Made by a program: the position numbers and the translations under genes | NCBI RefSeq assembly: GCF_921293095.1 | Contig: NC_060257.1 | Coordinates: 54,782,968-54,846,967 of the forward strand | Source of the DNA: Ischnura elegans | Taxonomy: Eukaryota > Arthropoda > Insecta > Odonata > Coenagrionidae | Length of the DNA: 64,000 bases | Direction of reading: 5' to 3' | The notes under the pieces: generated by a model | The model's database searches: none | The model's input: only the letters and a program-made list of their open reading frames with translations | Told to the model about the DNA's origin: nothing | In this document: piece by piece, positions 57,597 through 64,000 of the stretch | How the letters are laid out: the number at the start of each line of letters is the position of its first letter | Position numbering within the stretch: the first letter of the stretch is position 1

Positions 57597-58168
57597 ACAC
57601 CAAGGATGAAGTTCGCTATGAATAAATATTTAACTTAGCCGGGTTTCGAACCTGGAACCCGGAAAAGTTTGGGCTTGTGACGTCAACACCTTTTTCGGTA
57701 AAACTCATCCCGAAGTTCGCTCTGAGAAAATGGGTTGTTGGTGTAACTGGCTAACAAGCCTGACCGGACGGTGGCGCAGCGAGGGGGATGGGGTTTTTGG
57801 GAGATAAAAACCCCCCACAGCTCTGAGAATTTTTTTATAAAAATATTTGAATGTGAAAAATTTTGTAATTAATATTAGGGGGACGGATGGCTCTCAAACA
57901 AAACCTCAAACTATTCACACATCCGTAAAACTCACCATTTTTTAGCCATTTATTTTAAAAATTTTCAGTGGGAGGGCCCCCGCACCTCCCGCTTACCCTG
58001 GCGGGTATTCCATCGCCCCACTCAGACCCTTCAGTATTTGTCGCGCCTAAAACCCCCCTTGGACTTATTTCCTAGGTGCGCCCCTGTGACCGGCAATAGG
58101 GAGATCCGGGTTCGAATCCGGGCTGAGGCAAGTATTTATTCATGGCGAACTTCATCCTTGGTGTATTT
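57597..58168 (+). repeat. tRNA-like foldback repeat, split by a hAT MITE
   Basis: The outer ends CACCAAGGATGAAGTTCGC and the complement at about 58146-58164 are inverted repeats. Near the left is a tRNA T-arm/B-box in minus orientation (GGTTTCGAACCTGG), near the right one in plus orientation (GGTTCGAATCC). Removing 57769-58086 rejoins a tRNA-like stretch, TGTAACTGGCTAACAAGCC + GACCGGCAATAGGG. Confidence 0.7.
57769..58086 (-). mobile_element. hAT-type MITE, family 2, inside a tRNA-like repeat (318 bp)
   Basis: TGACCGGA (57761-57768) and TGACCGGC (58087-58094). Ends CGGTGGCGCAGCGAGG and CCTAGGTGCGCCCCTG. It contains diverged central text. Confidence 0.87.
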
Positions 58169-58199
58169 AACTTTTGCACCCGTGCGCGTGACTGCGTAA

Positions 58200-59540
58200 A
58201 AATTCACTAGTTCCATGCAGTGCTTTGTCTCCCGTATCAACGCCTTAAGTATTGCAGATTCCTACTGATACACCCTATATTTCAATTTGTGGCCTTCTTC
58301 TGCCACGTTTCAATTTCTATCAGTATTACCATGGAAACTCGAGGTCTTTTACCCTACTGTGTTCCGATATTCGATCGTCAACGGTTGGTTGCTAAGGGAA
58401 ATTATTTGTCCCTAAAAAAACACCTATTTTATGAGGAGCGCAGCAGTAACCTTGACATCACGCGATCTTGTATATACAGGCATTTTATGAGAATTTACTC
58501 CGGGTGTTTACCATGGAAATTTTTCGACTGGCCAAGCCGTATGATAACAGCAGGTTGTCGGTCTGGCGACGAATATAGGGGAGAGGTATAAGGAGGTTGG
58601 TTCATTTTTATATTCACAGCTTTACCATTACCACTTCCATTCCGGTCGTTTGAGGCTCGAGGGATTCTCTCTGCATTAGACATATGAGGCTGATGATGTA
58701 TCTTTAAGCTAATAACGTCTTAACCTCACGGAATTTTCTGCCGAGCACATAAATATCTTGATTCACCTAATATTTTGTTAATATATGTAAATAATATATA
58801 ATGATATTTTGTTCGTAATTCTCGAAACACTGTTCTCAATTCGCAGAGGAAGAATACGAATCCTCCAAAACTGTGTCTTTACTTGATTGGTTATAATCTG
58901 ATCCTTTAGTGCTGTATAATCTGACGTTTTTTTTAATTTCATAAGGAGTAAAATATCTGACTATCTTCTCTATTTACCCAAAATTTTCAATTTCAAAGTG
59001 ATGCATCTTCTAAATTAAGAAACTATTGTTAGAAACAGATGTAAACGAAATGAAGACCAATCCCTAATAAAATCAACTTAGGGAGTCAATTTTTTACGGT
59101 CGCTTCGGATGCAAGTAGTAATTTAATATTCAGCATGAAAGAAAGTTCCTATCATAAAATTGCTACATTTTCCTCAAGGTTAAAATAATGATATTTGAGA
59201 TGCACGTAAATATTGTCACATAGTCACATAGGCGCGAATATTGGGCTGTACTGGTGAGTCAAAAAGTCACCCCAACAAGCTAGTTGACCATAGCAATTGA
59301 TAAATGGCGCGTGTGTACCGTTGGCAGTATCATATGTTGTTTGTGTACATAAGAGACTTAAATCTAACAGATTGTGAATAAAATCATGCAACAATGAATT
59401 GAATTCCAACTCAAATTTATTTATTTTACTTTACTTTTTTCATTTATTTCTTGTTTCATGATTTTTCTACCTTTTCCCAACCGATTTTGACAAAGTCTAC
59501 TGTATGTACTCGTAAATATTTCATGGTGGTCATCATTAAC
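58200..59540. other. No gene recognised
   Basis: The 123-codon ORF at 58220-58591 (+) shows no known motif. Confidence 0.35.
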
Positions 59541-59548
59541 AATCCTGA

Positions 59549-59890
59549 AGCCTGGATCGCACGATCATTATTTCCGCCCCTAAGAGTGATAGCTTTAGCA
59601 ATAGGTTTTCAGGGACCAAAAGAGCTATCATTTTCTGAATCGCACTGTGATTTCCACCGTCCCTTTTTGCATCGCTTATTACGTCACTTTCTGTATTTAA
59701 AACTGTCATTCGATTGAAAGGTAATCGTGGCGATATTGTCGCTGTTAGAGGTGGTGCTTTCTGAGTGGCAGATAGGACGGTGCAGGCGATGGTTTCAGCG
59801 AGGAAAAAAGGGACGTGCCTAAGGATGGAGAAAGGAATGGCATTCCCATCCCTGGAGCCATCGCGGAATATGATCATGTGAAATGGCCAT
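59549..59890. mobile_element. Diverged PIF/Harbinger-like element
   Basis: GAAGCCTGGATCGCACGATCA at the left and its diverged complement (GATCATGTGAAATGGCC) at the right resemble the ends of 60252-60704 (AGCCTGAATCACACGATCA). TSD not clear. Confidence 0.5.
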
Positions 59891-60251
59891 TTTTTCCGCC
59901 ATCATTGGAGCGATCGCTGGAACTGTCTCTCGAAAGAGATGGAAAGAATAAGACATGGGATGGATCCCCAATTCCCCCATAGCCTCAGGAAAACAAAAAA
60001 ATTAAACTATTGTCTAGTTTTGACATATAATGACTGCATCTCCTTCAAGTTAAAGATCATTTATTAATATCATGGCAGAAAGCCATTTGAGTCATTGAGA
60101 TGAGTCATTTTTCAAATATTTTCCCGTGTCCTGTGGGGGTAGACGTCCCCCAACGCCCCTCCATCCTCCCCAAAGCATATTGCTAGTAACGCCACCGTGT
60201 GGGCTTATCTTTTCACACTGACGTATTTCTTCTCTTCCATATCCTTCTTTA

Positions 60252-60704
60252 AGCCTGAATCACACGATCATTTTTTTTCGTCGCGAAAGTGATCACTATC
60301 GAGATCACTTTTCCCGTCGCGAAAAGCAATCACTCTAGTGATCATTTTTCTGAATCACACGGTCACTCTCGCCGTCGCTTTTCGCATCATCTCCAATATC
60401 ACAGCTCGTTGTCATAGGACCCACATCACGAAAATATATAGCGTGTTTGATTATTTATGTCATTCCCACAATTGTCAAACACTGCGCTGCAATCACACCA
60501 TTCGGTCATGCGTTCCGATTGGCTGATATGGGATTTTAGGGACGGTTTTAGCGACGGAAAAAGCGACCGAACGAGTGATGAAAAATAGCGATGGGAATCC
60601 TCATCGCGATCGCGAAAAACAATTGCCGTCGACGATCATTTTGCGCAGTGAACGCGATAGTGATCACTTTCGCGACGAAAAGAAATGATCGTGTGATTCA
60701 GGCT
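60252..60704. mobile_element. PIF/Harbinger-type MITE (453 bp)
   Basis: TTA at 60249-60251 and 60705-60707. Terminal inverted repeats of about 50 bp starting AGCCTGAATCACACGATCAT. The interior is full of CGCGAAA / TTTCGCG and GTGATCACTT repeats. Confidence 0.88.
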
Positions 60705-60775
60705 TTACCTGTCAGAAGAAAAATTTAGGATATCGATTAAGTTTAAAATGAGCGATATATCTCGAATAAATGACG

Positions 60776-61444
60776 AATAGGGTGGTTTCCTATTATTTTT
60801 TTATTGCCTAAATCGAAAGATTATTACTCCTGGAGTGCGTATTTCACGCTTTTAGATTTTTAAATGACGATATCTATTTTTCGCGATTAAATGAAAAGTG
60901 AAAATTTTCAAGCGCGCGAAAACGCGACGCTTAAGTATGAATGCCGGGAAGTCTCTCCGCGTGACGTATTTCTGGTTCCCACTCCCGCCCTGCGAGGTGA
61001 CCTTGAGGCGAGGCTTAGCGCTGATACGACGCAGACTGCTAGCGGCTAGCCTAGTACCTTGCTGGCTGGTAGCGCTTGGCTTAATTAAGGATTATTAATA
61101 ACTTATCAAACGAGGAAAACTTTCCGACCTTAGCCAGTTTTAATAAGTGATTGTTAAGACATGTTTCCCTGAGCTCTGCGCCTCATGCATGCAATGGTAA
61201 CCTCAGACGACGTATAACTCCTATCTTCTCGTATAGAAACTAGGTCCCTGTGACGTCACGTGGAGTGGCATCGCATGGGCGCCAATCTGGCCCTTTTCAA
61301 ATGAGGATAAAAATGGACCATTGCCATTCCTCTAACCCGGTATTTCTAAAACAAAATAATTTGTATATTATGAATACAGTAATGGTGGGTAACGAATCGC
61401 AATCAATGCCTTTCGTTTTCTTTGATGAAGGAAACCACCCTATT
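60776..61444 (+). mobile_element. Element R9 copy D (669 bp)
   Basis: Symmetric ends AATAGGGTGGTTTCC / GGAAACCACCCTATT. ACG on both sides (60773-60775, 61445-61447) may be a 3-bp duplication, but the other copies do not confirm it. Closest to copy C. Confidence 0.85.
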
Positions 61445-62154
61445 ACGACCGATCGAGCTGAAGAAATGTGTTCAAACTAATTGATGCGTTGTCAATAAAT
61501 TTATTTTAACAAAAAATAATCCTTTCTGATACATCATGGAGGCGTTCCATCATGTTTTGTCTGATATGATTGGATGACTCCTTGTATGCAGACACTCAGT
61601 CAACAATGCAGGGCAACATCTTGCCAGCTATTATCACCTTATATGGACATACCTTCAAGTTTCTAAACTTACAGTTCTTTCCCTTAAAGCTTCATCATTT
61701 CTAAGGTAAAAAAGCAAAATAAATAAAGTTTAATTACCTTAGGATGGCTTGACCCCATCTTGTGAACCATTTGTTCAACAAAACCACAGCCACCCTTGCA
61801 TGCTATCTCGGGTTGTCACCGTTACAATACGTGTAATCATCTTTGGGCTGTTTTCAAATCCTGAATCAGCTTAGAGATGGGCTCTACAGTGGCATCAGAG
61901 GCTATAGACTAAAACACCAGCTCATCATTCCAAATTGGCTTCACCTGCCAATATGAGGCATCACCCAATCAATGTAAGTCACAATACCTCTGCAACCAGT
62001 ACATATGTTTAAAAAAATAATAGTATTGAAAACAAACCCAAGTAATAATACCTATGCAATCAACACTTGTGTATAAAAAAAGAATATACATAACACATAC
62101 ATAAGGCGGTGAATTCTTCTCGGGTTTCCATCCGGGTGAGCTCCATCTCCATCG

Positions 62155-62200
62155 CTGCCGACGTTTCGATAGAATCCTTTTCTATCGTCATCAGGGCCGA
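62155..62200 (-). ncRNA. Hammerhead-ribozyme-like motif of the Penelope element
   Basis: On the minus strand GGCC|CTGATGA is followed by a stem CGATAGAA...TTCTATCG, then GAAACGTC|GGC. The order CUGAUGA, stem II, GAA-ACGU-C with a loopless stem III, and GGC pairing back to GCC as stem I, is the minimal arrangement reported for ribozymes in Penelope-like elements. All core bases appear present. Self-cleavage is not shown. Confidence 0.6.
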
Positions 62201-62242
62201 TGATGCCAGTGGGAAAGTGCCAGGTTTATATATCCTCGGTCG

Positions 62243-62929
62243 TTATGTTGGGTCGTTCTGATTGGCGGAGAAAGAGTGCGCTTTTCCCGCCACTTTCAAA
62301 ATCGGGTTCAATGCCTTACTTAAGTTGAAACCCTCGTCTCTGTTGAAGTTTTTCTTGGAGAGTCGTATTTCAATTGCCTCCTTGGTGAGACGATCCCAGT
62401 AGCCGCTGGAGTGGCAGAGAATTTTGGATTTTCCCAGCGAATCGCGTGGTCGAGATTGATGGCGTGCTCCGCAACCGCCGATTTCGATGGTTGGCACAGC
62501 CGGAGATGACGCTTATGCTCTTTGATTCGGGTCTCGATCGTTCTCCCCGTTTCACCGATATACTCCTCACCACACTCGCATGGTATGCTGTAGACATCAG
62601 GCAATTTCAGTCCTGCAGGGTCTTTGGCACGGACTAAGACTTGTCTTAGTTTTTTGTGAGGCAGATGCACTGTCCGTATGTTGTGTTTATGAAGAATGCG
62701 CGAAATCTTGCCGGATACCGTAGAGACGTACGGCAGGTATGCGTTGGCCACCGGTTTCCGCTCTTCTTCATGTGTCTTCCTTTTTCCTTCAAAGGCCCTT
62801 TTCAGGGCCATGGAGATTTCTCTCGAGCTATAACCATTTCCACGGAATGTCTTCTTCAGATGTCCGAGTTCTGCAGGAAAGCTTTGTTGGTCGGAAATGA
62901 CTTTGGCTCTATGTAATAAAGATGAAAGA
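62243..62929 (-). pseudogene. Penelope-like ORF C-terminus with GIY-YIG endonuclease
   Basis: The minus strand reads LLHRAKVISDQQSFPAELGH (end of the RT region), a Lys/Arg-rich linker, then the GIY-YIG-type nuclease with VYSIPCECGEEYIGETGRTI, ETRIKEHKRHLRL, and SAVAEHAINLDHAIRWENPK. At about 62430 the frame shifts by one, and the next frame continues LCHSSGYWDRLTKEAIEIRL, then SKKNFNRDEGFNLSKALNPI. In Penelope elements the cysteines between the two halves of the motif are characteristic. The reverse transcriptase catalytic part is absent. It is one frameshift from an open C-terminus, so it is a young but dead copy. Confidence 0.92.
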
Positions 62930-63099
62930 AACACATACATAATATTGTCAAAAATAAAATAAAAGCAATATAAATGAACAGTGGAAAAATAATGGAAAAC
63001 TGTTCATCATAATAAATTTATCTTTACAAAAAATGAAATAAACGTTTATAGATACATCTAATCTCTTTCCTGACATTGTAATCTTTGTGAGTAAAATGT

Positions 63100-63228
63100 T
63101 CTCGGGATTCCCACCGGGTTAATTCTTTCACAACGGCCAACGTTTCAAGCTCCGTCTCGGCGCTCATAATCAGGGCTCTATATAATGCTGGCCGTAATGA
63201 AAGAATTAACCCGGTGGGAATCCCGAAA
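63100..63228. repeat. Foldback of a second Penelope-type tail with a degenerate hammerhead motif
   Basis: 63100-63139 and 63189-63227 are inverted repeats (shared AAAGAATTAACCCGGTGGGA). Between them, on the minus strand, lie CTGATTATGA and GAAACGTTGGCC, a hammerhead-like core with two changed bases. The arm text resembles the end of the element at 62105. Confidence 0.65.
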
Positions 63229-63500
63229 GCAGTTTACCCAAATTCTTCGCCGGGAAAGCATCAAATCATATTTCATTCTAATCTTCGCTCATAAATTCCC
63301 AAATTTCAGAGTATTTACAAGTTGAGAATAATGGTAGTGAAATAAATCACCGATCGACAGTTAGTGTCATTACTTATCACATCAAATGTAACTTGAGAAA
63401 TTATATAAATCGTTATTTATTTACCTCCAGAGAGAATTTTAACCAACATTTAATGGATTCACGTAAAATTGTACTAAGTGCATCAATAATTATGAATTAA

Positions 63501-63724
63501 ACCTGGTAGCGCAACTGGTAGAGCACCTGGCCGGCAACCAGGAGGTTCTGGGTTCGTGTCCCAGTCAGGCCGCATTTTTACCCTCTGATTTCTGGCTTTT
63601 TCCATCTACCACAGCACCATTGCCCTCGTCCTTTTTCTATTCCATGTTCCTATCCCTTTCTTTCCTTACCTCTGAATTTATACGTATGTTTGTGCTTAAG
63701 GCGCCGTGTGAATGAATGAAGTAG
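63501..63724 (+). repeat. tRNA-derived SINE, family S2, with perfect 16-bp TSD
   Basis: AATAATTATGAATTAA occurs at 63485-63500 and 63725-63740. The head folds like a tRNA: A box TAGCGCAACTGGTAGAGC, anticodon stem CCTGG/CCAGG with loop CCGGCAA, T stem CTGGG/CCCAG, B box GGTTCGTGTCC. Only five of seven acceptor pairs form. A non-tRNA body of ~150 bp and a GAATGAATGAA tail follow. It is a SINE, not a working tRNA-Ala(GGC) gene. Confidence 0.9.
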
Positions 63725-63744
63725 AATAATTATGAATTAATATA

Positions 63745-64000
63745 GACGTTATTAAGTGAATTTATAAATATGTGTTTATAAATTGAGAACAAATAATCAT
63801 TACCTACACCTGTTGTTCATTTTTTGATACTAAAATTAAGATAATATAATTACCTAGAAATCACTCTCACTACTTACAAAACGCAACTGTAGTTCGCCAA
63901 AAAAATATGCCAAATTTCCAGATTAAAACCATCATGGGCTTTTGAATAACCAGATGAAAGGATGATTAAAAAAATATTGGAGTATCAGCAGTTGCAGAAA
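63745..64000. other. No gene seen
   Basis: AT-rich end of the window. Confidence 0.4.

Larger units (their letters stand above)
62105..62929 (-). mobile_element. Penelope-like retroelement, 5'-truncated
   Basis: The 13-bp duplication AACACATACATAA (62092-62104 and 62930-62942) flanks 825 bp carrying the last part of a Penelope-type ORF on the minus strand and a ~240-bp 3' region that holds a hammerhead-like motif. The duplication copy at 47.6-48.3 kb is the empty site. Confidence 0.92.
61528..63006 (+). repeat. Segmental duplication, copy 2, with Penelope insertion
   Basis: Matches 47619-48267 at about 97-99% by eye in 61528-62104 and 62943-63006. The intervening 838 bp are the Penelope element and one copy of its target duplication. 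Confidence 0.9.

Noticed and set aside
58220-58591. 123-codon ORF as a gene
   Set aside because: No recognisable motif, no splice or promoter context, and surrounded by repeats.
63501-63575. Functional tRNA-Ala(GGC) gene
   Set aside because: Two of seven acceptor pairs fail, a non-tRNA body follows directly, and a 16-bp target duplication encloses the whole unit. It is a SINE.

Overview
The window looks like an arthropod, most likely insect, nuclear genome. It is AT-rich, has GT-AG introns several kb long, and is packed with small DNA transposons. No prokaryotic features were seen. The organism call is inference from gene structure and repeat content; I cannot name the species.

Two protein genes can be supported, and they converge. 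On the + strand a gene of at least three exons (17722-18150, 24632-24752, 27122-27420) encodes a 282-residue protein. It has a proline-rich N-terminal tail with a PPPY motif, four predicted membrane segments and a cysteine-rich tail. The topology recalls insect Sanpodo-type Notch regulators, but that name is tentative. A further ORF-bearing exon at 28339-28484 may be an alternative last exon. On the - strand lies a clear cysteine/serine-rich nuclear protein (CSRNP/AXUD1) gene. Its coding exons are 44582-44076, 41209-40757, 36615-36436 and 35490-34456, all joined in phase 0. A plausible start exon (12 codons, phase 0) sits at 53011-52976. A repeat-poor stretch from about 31.4 to 34.4 kb is probably its 3' UTR.

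Almost everything else is mobile DNA, much of it with target-site duplications (TSDs) that can be read directly. There are five hAT-type families with 8-bp TSDs, one retaining a transposase C-terminus. Two TTAA (piggyBac-type) elements are nested in copies of one LINE. PIF/Harbinger-type elements with TTA duplications, Tc1/mariner/pogo elements with TA duplications and remnants of mariner and Tigger transposases are also present. So is a four-copy ~0.65-kb element of unknown class, two tRNA-derived SINE families, and a Penelope-like retroelement with GIY-YIG endonuclease and a hammerhead-ribozyme-like motif.

Layout: 1-14 kb is repeat-derived intergenic DNA; 14.5-17.7 kb is a GC-richer upstream region with ~165-bp tandem repeats; 17.7-28.7 kb is the four-TM gene with introns full of hAT elements and a 1.5-kb satellite-bearing TA element; 28.7-31.4 kb is intergenic; 31.4-53 kb is the CSRNP gene; 53-54.1 kb may be a divergent promoter; 54-64 kb is repeat-rich and includes a 0.65-kb segmental duplication of 47.6-48.3 kb, later hit by the Penelope element.
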